DNA from: AWTP1-13 sp041288195
Lineage (GTDB): Bacteria; Pseudomonadota; Alphaproteobacteria; Rhizobiales; Hyphomicrobiaceae
Length of the DNA: 64,000 nucleotides
Direction of reading: 5' to 3'
Assembly: GCA_041288195.1 (NCBI GenBank)
Contig: JBGGME010000210.1
Location: 1 to 64,000, forward strand
The position numbers and the translations under genes are program-made. This document shows positions 6,679 to 15,955 of this stretch, in pieces (positions within the stretch are counted from its first letter, which is position 1; each line of letters starts with the position of its first letter). The notes beneath the pieces were generated by a model, which ran no database searches, was not told the origin of the DNA, and saw nothing but the letters and a program-made list of their open reading frames with translations.

Positions 6679-8793
6679 ATGGAAGCCTCCACACTTCGCA
6701 AGCGGATGCCGGTATCGGCACTGCTCGACACCAAGATCATCGTGCCGGCGATCGGCTCGGCCTTCGTCAAGCTCGATCCGCGCACGCTGGTCAAGAACCC
6801 GGTCATGTTCGTGCTCGAGATCGTCACGATCCTGACCACCGTCTTCCTCATTCGTGATCTGGTTACGGGTGGGCCCAACCCTGGCTTCACATTCCAGATC
6901 ACCGTGTGGCTGTGGCTGACGGTCCTGTTCGCCAACTTCTCGGAGGCCGTTGCCGAGGGTCGCGGCAAGGCGCAGGCCGACGCGCTCAGGCGTCAGCGCA
7001 CGGAGACGCAGGCCAAGCTGCTGCCGGCGGCCAATTCCAAGGACTACAAGCTCGTTGCCGGCACCAGCCTGAAGGTCGGCGACATCGTGCTGGTCGAGGC
7101 CGGCGACTACATCCCCTCCGACGGCGAGGTGATCGAGGGCATCGCCTCGGTCAACGAGGCCGCCATCACCGGCGAGTCGGCGCCTGTCATCAGGGAGTCC
7201 GGCGGCGACCGCTCGGCGGTGACCGGCGGAACCCAGGTGCTGTCCGATTGGATCCGCGTCCGCATCACTTCGGCGGCCGGCTCCACCTTCCTCGATCGCA
7301 TGATCAGGCTGGTCGAGGGTGCCGAGCGGCAGAAGACGCCCAACGAGATCGCACTCAACATCCTGCTGGTCGGACTGACCATCATCTTCGTCTTCGCCAC
7401 AGCGACCATTCCGAGCTACGTCGCCTATGCGGGCGGCACGATCTCCATTGTCGTGCTGGTCGCGCTGTTCGTCACGCTGATCCCCACCACCATCGGCGCC
7501 CTGCTGTCGGCGATTGGCATCGCCGGCATGGACCGCCTGGTGCGCTTCAACGTGCTGGCCATGTCCGGCCGGGCCGTCGAGGCCGCGGGTGACGTCGACA
7601 CGCTGCTGCTCGACAAGACCGGCACCATCACGCTCGGCAACCGCCAGGCCACCGAGTTCAAGCCTCTGCGCAACGTCAGCGAGCAGGAGCTCGCCGATGC
7701 AGCACAGCTCGCCTCGCTCGCCGACGAGACCCCGGAAGGGCGGTCCATCGTCGTGCTCGCCAAAGAGAAATATGCCATCCGCGGCCGCGACATGAAGGAG
7801 CTCAACGCCAAGTTCATTCCGTTCTCGGCCCAGACGCGGATGAGCGGTGTCGAATTCGGCGGCACTACGATCCGCAAGGGCGCGGTCGACTCCATCCTGA
7901 GCTTCGTCAACGGCGGCGCGCCCGCCGCCAGTCGTGCCGCCGTCGCAGTCGCCCTCAAGCCGGGTGTGAGCGCCGATGCGGCACGCGAAATCCAGGCCAC
8001 GGCCGAGGCAATCGCCAAGTCCGGCGGCACGCCGCTGGCAGTGGCTCGCGATGGCAAGCTGCTCGGCGTCATCCATCTCAAGGATATCGTCAAAGGCGGC
8101 ATCCGCGAGCGCTTCGCGGAGCTGCGGCGGATGGGCATCCGCACCATCATGATCACCGGCGACAACCCGACGACGGCCGCGGCCATCGCCGCGGAGGCCG
8201 GCGTCGATGACTTCCTCGCCCAGGCGACGCCCGAGGACAAGTTGAAGCTCATCCGCGATGAGCAGGCCAAGGGCAAGCTGGTGGCCATGTGCGGCGACGG
8301 CACCAACGATGCGCCTGCGCTCGCCCAGGCCGACGTGGGCGTGGCGATGAACACCGGCACGGTCGCGGCGCGCGAGGCCGGCAACATGGTCGACCTCGAC
8401 TCCAACCCCACCAAGCTGATCGAGGTGGTCGAGATCGGCAAGCAGCTGCTGATGACGCGCGGCGCACTCACCACCTTCTCGATCGCCAACGACGTCGCCA
8501 AGTACTTCGCCATCATCCCGGCGATGTTCGTCGCCTTCTATCCGCAGCTGCAGGCGCTGAACGTCATGGGGCTGTCGACGCCACAGAGCGCCATCCTGTC
8601 GGCGATCATCTTCAACGCGCTGATCATCATCGCGCTGATCCCGCTGGCGCTGAAGGGCGTCGCCTACCGAGCGATCGGTGCGGGTCCGCTGCTGCGGCGC
8701 AATCTGCTGCTCTATGGCCTCGGCGGCATCATCATCCCCTTCATCGGCATCAAGGCCATCGACGTCATCGTCACGGCCCTGCATCTGGCTTGA
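6679..8793 (+). CDS. kdpB: K+-transporting P-type ATPase subunit B
   Basis: ATP-hydrolysing subunit of KdpFABC. The 704-aa protein has the P-type signature DKTGTITLGN with the phosphorylated aspartate at about residue 312, the actuator motif TGESAPV, the hinge MITGDNPTTAAA and CGDGTNDAPALAQADVG near the C-terminal membrane helices. Length and motifs are complete. An ATG with a GGAG 12 bases upstream sits 16 bases after kdpA; kdpC follows 11 bases downstream. Confidence 0.96.
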   Translation: MEASTLRKRMPVSALLDTKIIVPAIGSAFVKLDPRTLVKNPVMFVLEIVTILTTVFLIRDLVTGGPNPGFTFQITVWLWLTVLFANFSEAVAEGRGKAQADALRRQRTETQAKLLPAANSKDYKLVAGTSLKVGDIVLVEAGDYIPSDGEVIEGIASVNEAAITGESAPVIRESGGDRSAVTGGTQVLSDWIRVRITSAAGSTFLDRMIRLVEGAERQKTPNEIALNILLVGLTIIFVFATATIPSYVAYAGGTISIVVLVALFVTLIPTTIGALLSAIGIAGMDRLVRFNVLAMSGRAVEAAGDVDTLLLDKTGTITLGNRQATEFKPLRNVSEQELADAAQLASLADETPEGRSIVVLAKEKYAIRGRDMKELNAKFIPFSAQTRMSGVEFGGTTIRKGAVDSILSFVNGGAPAASRAAVAVALKPGVSADAAREIQATAEAIAKSGGTPLAVARDGKLLGVIHLKDIVKGGIRERFAELRRMGIRTIMITGDNPTTAAAIAAEAGVDDFLAQATPEDKLKLIRDEQAKGKLVAMCGDGTNDAPALAQADVGVAMNTGTVAAREAGNMVDLDSNPTKLIEVVEIGKQLLMTRGALTTFSIANDVAKYFAIIPAMFVAFYPQLQALNVMGLSTPQSAILSAIIFNALIIIALIPLALKGVAYRAIGAGPLLRRNLLLYGLGGIIIPFIGIKAIDVIVTALHLA

Positions 8794-8804
8794 GGAGAAC
8801 AGTC

Positions 8805-9410
8805 ATGTTGAGAGAAATCCGCCCGGCAATCATGTTAGTCATCGCGCTGACGCTGATCACCGGCTTGGCGTATCCGCTGGCCATGACCGGCATCGCCCAG
8901 GTGCTTTTCCCGCGCCAAGCCAATGGCAGCCTGATCGAGAAAGACGGAAAAGTCGTCGGCTCGGTGCTGATCGGGCAGGCCTTCGCGGACGACAAATACT
9001 TCCACGGGCGGCCTTCTGCCACCAATGCGCCCGATCCCAAGGATGCGACCAAGACGGTCGATGCGCCTTACAATGCCGCGAACTCCATGGGCTCGAACCT
9101 CGGCCCGACCAACAAGGCGCTCATCGACCGCGTCAAGGGCGACGTCGACAAGCTGAAGCAGGAGAATCCCTCTGCGCCGGTGCCGATCGACCTGGTAACC
9201 ACCACGGCCAGCGGGCTCGATCCGCACATCTCACCCGAGGCGGCGCTGTTCCAGGTCCCTCGCGTTGCCAAAGCACGCAACCTGCCGGAGGATCGCGTGC
9301 GTCAGCTCGTCAATCAGCATGTCGAGGGCCGCTCCCTCGCTCTCCTCGGCGAGCCCCGCGTGAACGTGCTGGTCTTGAACATGGCGCTCGATCGCGCAGA
9401 GGCACGGTGA
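8805..9410 (+). CDS. kdpC: K+-transporting ATPase subunit C
   Basis: 201-aa periplasmic-facing subunit with one N-terminal membrane helix (IMLVIALTLITGLAYPLAM). It has the family features GQAFADDKYFHGRPSAT, SNLGPTNKALIDRV and DPHISPEAALFQVPRVA. GAGGAG precedes the ATG. Normally the sensor kinase/response regulator pair kdpDE follows; here the next 600 bases hold no intact gene and then an unrelated decarboxylase begins. Control of this operon must lie elsewhere. Confidence 0.95.
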   Translation: MLREIRPAIMLVIALTLITGLAYPLAMTGIAQVLFPRQANGSLIEKDGKVVGSVLIGQAFADDKYFHGRPSATNAPDPKDATKTVDAPYNAANSMGSNLGPTNKALIDRVKGDVDKLKQENPSAPVPIDLVTTTASGLDPHISPEAALFQVPRVAKARNLPEDRVRQLVNQHVEGRSLALLGEPRVNVLVLNMALDRAEAR

Positions 9411-10011
9411 CGTTGACGGCAGCCAGTCTGGCGACCTGGTTGGTTTCCGTGGCAGATCAGCGCAGCGAGTCAGGTCGAAGCTATCCGAAAGGCGCTGCCC
9501 GTACTTGCGCGTCTTGTAGATGAGGCGGGCGTGCGCCCGGCGAGCAAAATGCCACGCAATTGAGACGCAGCAACCCCAAAGGTCGACCGGGTAACCTTAA
9601 CTGACATTCCCTCCGAACCTGCACTTCGTCCTTGGATATATCTCGCCCGGCGATATGCAAATCTTCGCCGTCGAGCTCGAGGGGTCGAACGCCCAGATGC
9701 GAAGCCCCGCATCCCCAGAGGGTGCGGAAGTGGAGCACGCGGAAACCCGGGCTCCCTTGCTCGTCGCACGCTGTGACCTCGCCATCATCGCCTTGCAAGC
9801 AAACTTCACGTAGTCGCCGATCTGCTGAGTTGACCATGGTGCCCGCGGATCGCGGGCTGCGATGCGGACTGGATTGGGGCACTTGCCCATCGTACGAGGA
9901 CGTCGAGTTCCACATGCGCGACATGGTTCGTTGGGGGCATGCCTTTGTTGCTCGCCCCGCGCTCCAAGTTACCTCAAGACTGGTGCCGATGCTCGTAGAG
10001 GCTGCGGTCTG
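9411..10011. other. Gene-poor stretch after kdpC
   Basis: About 600 bases without an intact gene. The only recognisable content is a decayed fragment resembling an ATP-dependent DNA ligase (separate entry). The frames open across it lack family signal. Confidence 0.5.
9627..9800 (-). pseudogene. Possible remnant of an ATP-dependent DNA ligase (LigD-type)
   Basis: One minus-strand frame reads DDGEVTACDEQGSPGF, then RPLELDGEDL. A neighbouring frame supplies WAFD in between. In LigD-type ligases the adenylation domain reads roughly 'DGE.V..D..G...F' followed by 'AFDLLELDGEDL'. The order and spacing therefore match a degraded, frameshifted fragment. No flanking domains survive. The call rests on short motifs and could be coincidence. 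Confidence 0.35.
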
Positions 10012-11433
10012 ATGCCACGCGGGGCGAAACAGCGGGTCAAGGCGGCTCTTGGACCGATCGTGCGCAACCTCCTACCCCGGCGGGCTGTGCTCGAGCCGGA
10101 GCATTGGGGACTGACGGTGATGCCTCGAGGTCACCTTGCCTTCGAGGGCGTCAGCCTTGCGGCGCTACGCGGGGATTGGGGTTCGCCACTTCATGTGGTG
10201 CTGGCCGAGCGGCTGCGGGGGAATATCTCCGAGTTTCTCGCCATCAACGGCACAGGACGCACGCGCGCAGAATTCTACTACTCCTACAAGAGCAACCCCA
10301 TTCCCGGCGTTCTGCGCTTCATCCACGCGTCCGGCATCGGAGCGGAAGTCATCTCCGAGTATGAGCTTTGGCTCGCCTTGAAGCTCGGCGTGCCGCCAGA
10401 CCGCATCGTCTTCAATGGCCCGGCAAAGTCGGTCGCCTCCGTGCGCGACGCGGTCGGCCGGAGCATCATGCTGCTCAACGTGAACCACCGCGAGGAGATT
10501 GCCGTCGTAGCGTCGGCGGCACGCGAGCTCTGCAAACGCCCACGCGTCGGCGTACGCGCCGCACCATCCGCGGGCTGGTCGGGGCAGTTCGGCCTTCCCA
10601 TCGGAACCGGAGAGGCGTTTGCAGCGCTCAAGGAGGTGCACGAAAGCGGTGTGCTCGAGCTCACGGCCCTTCAGTGCCACGTCGGCGGCATGGTGCGCTG
10701 CGCCCACCACGTGCAGGGGTACGTCCGCGAGGTGCTGGCACTCGCAGACCGCGTGAAGACAGAATTGGGTGTGGAGCTTGCCATTCTCGACTTCGGAGGC
10801 AGCCTGGCGACGCCGACCGTGGCGCAGATAGGCGAGCTCGACCGCAGGCTTTCCATCACCTTTCAAGCCCCCCTTCCTGCCCCGGTGCCGGAGGCCACGC
10901 TTCCCATCAGGGAGTATGTTCGCTGCGTCGTCGAGCAGGTTGAAGCCCACTACGCGGCCAATGCACGGCCGTGCCCGCGCATCTTTTTCGAGCCCGGCCG
11001 CGCGATGACGGGCAACACCCAAGTCCTCATTGCGAGCGTGCTCTCCCTCAAGGCGGGGGAACCAAAGCCGGGTTGGGCCATCCTGGACGCCGGCATAAAT
11101 GTCGCGGAGTGCGCTCGAACCGAGTTCCACCAAATCTTCCCGGCGACCCGCATGCACGAGGCGCGCGCCCATCGGTATCGACTTGCAGGACCAATCTGCA
11201 GTCCCGGGGACGTCCTGTCGTGGTCCGCGTGCCTCCCGGAACTCGCCGTCGGCGATGCACTCGCTATCATGGACGCTGGCGCCTACTTCGTACCATTCGC
11301 CACCTCATTCTCGTTTCCGCAGCCGGCGGTAGTGATGCTGGAGGGCGCAAAGGTCCGTCTCCTCCGCCGCGCGGAGAGGTTCGAGGACATCGTCGCTCTC
11401 GACGAGATGGGGGAGCAATATGCGTCGAACTAG
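10012..11433 (+). CDS. Fold-type III PLP-dependent decarboxylase (LysA/ornithine DC family)
   Basis: 473-aa alanine-racemase-fold decarboxylase. The PLP lysine is in YYSYKSNP (about K93). Also visible are LQCHVGG, the phosphate-binding EPGRAMTG, and the active-site loop GPICSPGD (Cys about 396) followed by the conserved DAGAY. All catalytic elements look intact, so it should decarboxylate a basic or diamino acid, or act as a related enzyme; the substrate cannot be read. It is not a typical diaminopimelate decarboxylase by context: an ATP-grasp ligase follows in the same direction and a flippase lies beyond. Similar decarboxylases occur in exopolysaccharide/exosortase clusters. Start chosen at 10012 (MPRGAKQR); the frame is open upstream to 9862. 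Confidence 0.75.
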   Translation: MPRGAKQRVKAALGPIVRNLLPRRAVLEPEHWGLTVMPRGHLAFEGVSLAALRGDWGSPLHVVLAERLRGNISEFLAINGTGRTRAEFYYSYKSNPIPGVLRFIHASGIGAEVISEYELWLALKLGVPPDRIVFNGPAKSVASVRDAVGRSIMLLNVNHREEIAVVASAARELCKRPRVGVRAAPSAGWSGQFGLPIGTGEAFAALKEVHESGVLELTALQCHVGGMVRCAHHVQGYVREVLALADRVKTELGVELAILDFGGSLATPTVAQIGELDRRLSITFQAPLPAPVPEATLPIREYVRCVVEQVEAHYAANARPCPRIFFEPGRAMTGNTQVLIASVLSLKAGEPKPGWAILDAGINVAECARTEFHQIFPATRMHEARAHRYRLAGPICSPGDVLSWSACLPELAVGDALAIMDAGAYFVPFATSFSFPQPAVVMLEGAKVRLLRRAERFEDIVALDEMGEQYASN

Positions 11434-11657
11434 AGTCGCGTCCGCCACGGAATTGAAAAGTCGCGGCTTCTTTGCGAAAAGGCCGTACTGTCGAGGTTAG
11501 TCGCTTTGGAGCTACCCGCGGACCATGCAACCGACCACCGGTGAGGAGGTTCCTTGCCCCCGCCAGGCAGACCGACGAGCACCCTTTAACGATGTCCGCC
11601 CGCTCTTTGGGCGGGAACATCGAGCCCAGCTAAACTGGCACTCCTAGCGCGGCGCGG

Positions 11658-12956
11658 ATGGTGGAACATTCTTTGATGGAACGCCTACGCAGAGCCGGGC
11701 CCGCGTCGGATCGCCACCATTCGTCGGAGCGCCCGGCGGGGTCCGGCCGGGTCGCGATGATTCTCTGCAATGCAAGCTACTACGGTACCTTGGCTGCGAT
11801 ACGCTCCTTGGGGCGCGCCGGCGTCCCGGTTGTAACGGTGGATCCAGCCTTTCTGGCGCCTGGGCGGTATTCTCGCTACTCCAGCCTGCACCTCCGTTCT
11901 CCCCCTTTCGAAAGCCCAGACTGGTCCGACTGGTTGCTCGCAATGGGCCGCAACGGGCCGCGCCGGGCAATCTACGCCACCAGCGACGCGGTGTCCTTCG
12001 CGCTTGCCGATCGCCGGGAGGAGTTGAGCTCGGTTTTCGACCTCTATCAGCCCGACCTCGACACGATGATGTGCATTCTCGACAAGGGGTTGCTCATCGA
12101 ACATGCGCGCGCCGTCGGCATAGACACGCCGCAGACCTGGTTCCCACAATCGGGCGAAGAGGCCGAGACAATTCTTCGCGACGTCGGCGGAATGCTCGTT
12201 GCCAAGCCCCGCTCCCAGCTCGCCGTTCGCACTGCCGTCAAGGGCGTATTGATGAATGCGGCCGCCGGTAACGGTCGCGCCGAATATGATGAGCTGCTGC
12301 GGCAAACCGCGCACGACCATCCGTTCGCGAAGCGATTTCCCGAAGCCACGATGCCGATGCTGCAACGGTATCACCCCGAGGCGATGAAAAAGATCTATTC
12401 ATTGTCCGGTTTTCGCGACATCTCGGGTGCGCATGTCATCATGCGCGCCGCTCAAAAAGTACTCCAGCGCCCGCGCCAGCTCGGCGTCGGCTTGTGCTTC
12501 GAAGAGGCAGATGTAATTCCGGACCTTGCCGAGCGGACCGTTCTCCTGTGTGAGCGCATTGGATATTACGGCGCGTTCGAATTGGAGTTCATTGTAACTG
12601 GCGACCAGTCTCTGCTGATCGACTTCAATGGACGGTTGTACAATCAGCTCGCTTTCGACATCGCGCGCGGCATGGACTTGCCCCGGCTGGTGTACGCCGG
12701 ATCGACCCGGGACGAGGAGGAACTCTCGCGCCTGATTGCCGCGGTTCAGCGGCGGGACCAGGGACAGGGGTTGGCCTTCTGCAATCGTTTCGGGCTGTCT
12801 CTAACCCTTGCGACGCACCGCGCTTTTGGAAAGATGACCTCCAAGGAGGCGGCTCTTTGGCGCCGATGGAGAACGGATCGTGGCGATGATATCGTGGATG
12901 CTGTTCGCGATACCGACGATCCTTTCCCGCTCTCATCGATGCGGCTCAACAGGTAG
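11658..12956 (+). CDS. ATP-grasp carboxylate-amine ligase-like protein (COG3919 type)
   Basis: 432-aa ATP-grasp protein. An N-terminal preATP-grasp domain reads AMILCNASYYGTLAAIRSLG (about residue 33) and VPVVTVDP. The central ATP-binding part has MLVAKPRSQ. The C-terminal metal/ATP site is represented by AFELEFIVTGDQSLLIDFNGRLYNQ. Family members join a carboxylate to an amine using ATP and often sit in surface-polysaccharide loci. The partner decarboxylase upstream could supply the amine. N-terminal start is uncertain (ATG 11658 or 11676). The 224-base gap before it holds no gene. Substrate unknown. Confidence 0.7.
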   Translation: MVEHSLMERLRRAGPASDRHHSSERPAGSGRVAMILCNASYYGTLAAIRSLGRAGVPVVTVDPAFLAPGRYSRYSSLHLRSPPFESPDWSDWLLAMGRNGPRRAIYATSDAVSFALADRREELSSVFDLYQPDLDTMMCILDKGLLIEHARAVGIDTPQTWFPQSGEEAETILRDVGGMLVAKPRSQLAVRTAVKGVLMNAAAGNGRAEYDELLRQTAHDHPFAKRFPEATMPMLQRYHPEAMKKIYSLSGFRDISGAHVIMRAAQKVLQRPRQLGVGLCFEEADVIPDLAERTVLLCERIGYYGAFELEFIVTGDQSLLIDFNGRLYNQLAFDIARGMDLPRLVYAGSTRDEEELSRLIAAVQRRDQGQGLAFCNRFGLSLTLATHRAFGKMTSKEAALWRRWRTDRGDDIVDAVRDTDDPFPLSSMRLNR

Positions 12957-13197
12957 CGCAGTCCATACGCCACCCACGCGCCTACCTCAGACACATGGCC
13001 TCCAAGAGCCAAAGCATGATCTGGACTACGGCGATGGCGACCGGCGTTCTGTAGCGACAATGGCCGTTGCAAGAGGGCGGCTGTCGTCAATGACAACGCC
13101 GATGTCGCGCAGGCCAGTCGGGAGCCGAGCCAACTCCTTGCGCTGAGATACGCAGCGAGGAGACACGCACCTCCATGCCGAGTGGCATCTCGACGCC

Positions 13198-14697
13198 TCA
13201 GGACTGGGCGCCATGCCTGAGGTTTGCGAACGCGGCGAGCTCGGTTGCGCGCACAAGCCCGGTCGCCAGCGTCAATACGATGAACGCCCCAACACACACG
13301 GGGACGGTGAGCCATGCCGTCATGGATGGCAGAGCCCACAATAGGGCCATGGTGCCAACCGCTGCGGCAGCGGCACGTATGACGTCCAAAAGCCCGCTCA
13401 GATCTATTACCCCGCGCGGCAGCAACCATAGGAACGCCACCAACATCAGAACCTCGGTCGATCCGAATGCCAATGCCAAGCCGATGCCACCATTGCCGAA
13501 GTGAACTTGGCATAGGGGAATGAGCAGGAAGGCCAGCCCGGTACTCATGGCGACGGCAACCGCCTTGACGAGCGCCATCTCTTTCGTCTTCCCCACGGCG
13601 ATGATTGCGTTTCCCAGCAATACGTCAATGAACAGCAATGGCAATACGGGAGCGAACACCTGCAGCACTGCAACCGCCGGCTCGAAATCACCTCTCCCGT
13701 ATACAATGCTCACGGCCAGGTCCGCGAACATGAACGTGCCGACACCTGCCAACGTACCAAGCCCGAGCAGCAGCCTCCAGCTGGTGCGAAGTATCCTGCG
13801 AAGATCCGATGTCGAATCCGCGACCCGCGCAAGCTCGGGAAAAGAAGCAGTGCCGAGGATCATGGCGGGGGCGCAGATCAGCATCATGATATTCCGGGCC
13901 GCCCCGTACCATCCCACTACGGCCGGAGGAACCAGCGCCGCCAAAACAAGAGCATCGATAAACGGCTGCACCGCTATGACTACAAAGAACAACGCGATTG
14001 GAGCGCCGCCCTTGGCCAATTCATGCAAAGTCCCGAACTCCGGCCAACGCGCGGTGAGTTGAATCCTGCGCGCCAGGAATATTGCCACAAACAGCGCGCC
14101 GAGCCCGCCAGCTGCCTGCAGCAATATAACCGTAAGAAGACTGCCACCGAGAATGAGGGCCGGGATAGTGACCGTGGCAGTGAATGCCTTACCCGCGACT
14201 ATGACGGCTGCATCCAAATCCATGCGGCTGTAGCCGCGAAAGATGTAGCCGTAGGTCTGCGAGAGAGCGAGAGGCAGTCCGCACATGATGGCCAGCGGTG
14301 CCAAGAACTCTATTCTGTCACCGTACCCGATGAGCTTCACAAATATTGCGGTTGCCAGCGCGGCAACAAGCCCAGCTAGGATGCGGAATGCCAGCGCGCC
14401 ACTCAACAGCTTGCCGGAATCCTCGTGACGACGCGCTGTCTCGCGGAGCAAATACGCACATTGACCCCATTCCGCCACAACATACGCGAAAGCCGACCAT
14501 GCCATTAGCAGGTAGTAAATGCCGAAGTCGGCGACCCCGAGCCAACGGCCCAGGAACGCGGTCAGCACTAACGATAGTGCTGCGGACGCGGCTTGCCCGG
14601 CGAGCAGGAAAGAAGCATTCCGCATCATGCTATGGTTGGGCGTCGTAGTAGCCTCTACCCGAGTGCTGCCACTTGCTTCGGCAGTTTGCTGGTCCAT
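13198..14697 (-). CDS. Wzx-like polysaccharide flippase (MATE/MVF superfamily)
   Basis: 499-aa integral membrane protein with about 12-14 hydrophobic helices (SFLLAGQAASAALSLVLTAF; VMTA-type repeats throughout). Family features include GRWLGVADFGIYYLLMAWS in the second helix region and YGYIFRGYSRMD. Such proteins flip undecaprenyl-linked glycans or other lipid-linked precursors across the inner membrane. It converges with the ATP-grasp gene (241 bases between stops, nothing recognised there). No glycosyltransferase or polymerase is seen nearby, so the substrate may not be a standard polysaccharide. Confidence 0.75.
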   Translation of the reverse strand: MDQQTAEASGSTRVEATTTPNHSMMRNASFLLAGQAASAALSLVLTAFLGRWLGVADFGIYYLLMAWSAFAYVVAEWGQCAYLLRETARRHEDSGKLLSGALAFRILAGLVAALATAIFVKLIGYGDRIEFLAPLAIMCGLPLALSQTYGYIFRGYSRMDLDAAVIVAGKAFTATVTIPALILGGSLLTVILLQAAGGLGALFVAIFLARRIQLTARWPEFGTLHELAKGGAPIALFFVVIAVQPFIDALVLAALVPPAVVGWYGAARNIMMLICAPAMILGTASFPELARVADSTSDLRRILRTSWRLLLGLGTLAGVGTFMFADLAVSIVYGRGDFEPAVAVLQVFAPVLPLLFIDVLLGNAIIAVGKTKEMALVKAVAVAMSTGLAFLLIPLCQVHFGNGGIGLALAFGSTEVLMLVAFLWLLPRGVIDLSGLLDVIRAAAAAVGTMALLWALPSMTAWLTVPVCVGAFIVLTLATGLVRATELAAFANLRHGAQS

Positions 14698-14939
14698 GGC
14701 TACTTCCGAGTGTCCGGAATTTGATTCGCCGCTACTCGGGAAGTGTCTGATCTACGAGGCTACGCAAGCGCTGTTCGTCACGCCAGGTACCTGGAGTGTG
14801 GTGTGGTCTCGCGGCAACCTACGCCATTGCCGATCCTTCCGGCACCGCGACTTGAGCCAAGTAGTTAATTCGTGGACTACGGGCCGGGGGCGTCCAGCCT
14901 AACACTCGAGCAACCTGTCCGACTCGCTGAGCCGCGCGC

Positions 14940-15686
14940 TCAGTTGGAGTAGAACAGCCAGTCGTAGTGGCCGAGCAACGAGGGCACGAACTGCGTCTCG
15001 CGCAGCCAGGGAAAGCGCGCGAAGGCCTCGCGCGTGGCGGGCACGGCGGCTGTATAAAGCAAATATGCGATGCGCACTTGGCGTGGCTTCGCGGCCAACG
15101 AGGCCTCGAGGTTGCGCAGTACGGCGGCCGTCACGTTGGCGTCGAACGGGTGGTACAGGTGCAGCAGCAGGTTGGTGTCCGGATAGTCGACCTTGGTGGC
15201 GTCGACAGTCAGGATGCGGACATCGCCACACTTGCGCGACGAGGCGGGAAAGATCGACACGTTGCGGCGGGCGACCTCGGTCAGCGCCATGGACAGGTCC
15301 ACGCCGAGCACGCTCTGAAACGGATACTGCGCGGCGGCCAGCACCACGCGCCCCTTGCCGCAGCCGAGGTCCACGAACGAGTACTGGCTGTGGTCGATGC
15401 CGATGTTGTCCAGCATCCAGCGCGTCACGCCCTCAGGCGTCGGCAAGTACCGGATGGCCTGCTCCTGCCGCTCCTTGTCGACGTAACCGAGCTCCTTGCT
15501 CTCCACCTTGCCGGCGGTGTCCGTGCCGAAGCGCCGATCGAACGCATGGTCGTGCTCGGCGTGGTAGCCGGTCTTGTTGCCCACGGCATTGATCAACAAG
15601 CCGGCGACGTCCAACACGGTACGGGACAGGCCTCTACTCGCCAGGGAGTAGCTGAGCCTGCGGAGCTTGCTCGCGAAATCGGGCAC
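14940..15686 (-). CDS. Class I SAM-dependent methyltransferase
   Basis: 248-aa methyltransferase. SAM-binding motif I is FVDLGCGKGRVVLAAA (about residues 104-119), followed by the acidic GVDLS strand end (motif II) and a later DATKVDYPDTNLLLHLYHPF. The pattern of a long N-terminal helical part before motif I fits the class I fold acting on small molecules or lipids. It is divergent from the isonitrile-type cluster across a 269-base gap, and faces the same way as the flippase. Substrate unknown. Confidence 0.75.
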   Translation of the reverse strand: MPDFASKLRRLSYSLASRGLSRTVLDVAGLLINAVGNKTGYHAEHDHAFDRRFGTDTAGKVESKELGYVDKERQEQAIRYLPTPEGVTRWMLDNIGIDHSQYSFVDLGCGKGRVVLAAAQYPFQSVLGVDLSMALTEVARRNVSIFPASSRKCGDVRILTVDATKVDYPDTNLLLHLYHPFDANVTAAVLRNLEASLAAKPRQVRIAYLLYTAAVPATREAFARFPWLRETQFVPSLLGHYDWLFYSN

Positions 15687-15955
15687 GCAGGCTCTTTATC
15701 GTGTGCCGGTGACCCTGACAAGCGCCGGCCAGCCAGCCAGCGCACATTTGAATCATGCGGCCCCGTTCGAGCGCAGCAGCGGGGCTCGAGCGGCGGTAGG
15801 GGCCGACGAAACCGCCGGTGTGGGCGCCCAATCGAGACCTCCTCGTCGCGAGGATGAGTGGCTTGCCTGCTGTATCCCCGGAAACAGCGAGCGCGCTCAC
15901 AATCACTCACACTCCCGTTATCAGGTGACTGAACGGGTACAGGAGGCTGGGAGCC

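Noticed and set aside
4809..8793. Very long open frames on the minus strand opposite kdpA and kdpB
   Set aside because: They are GC-rich shadows: the sequences are Asp/Arg/His-rich with no domain, and the plus strand encodes well-conserved KdpA and KdpB.
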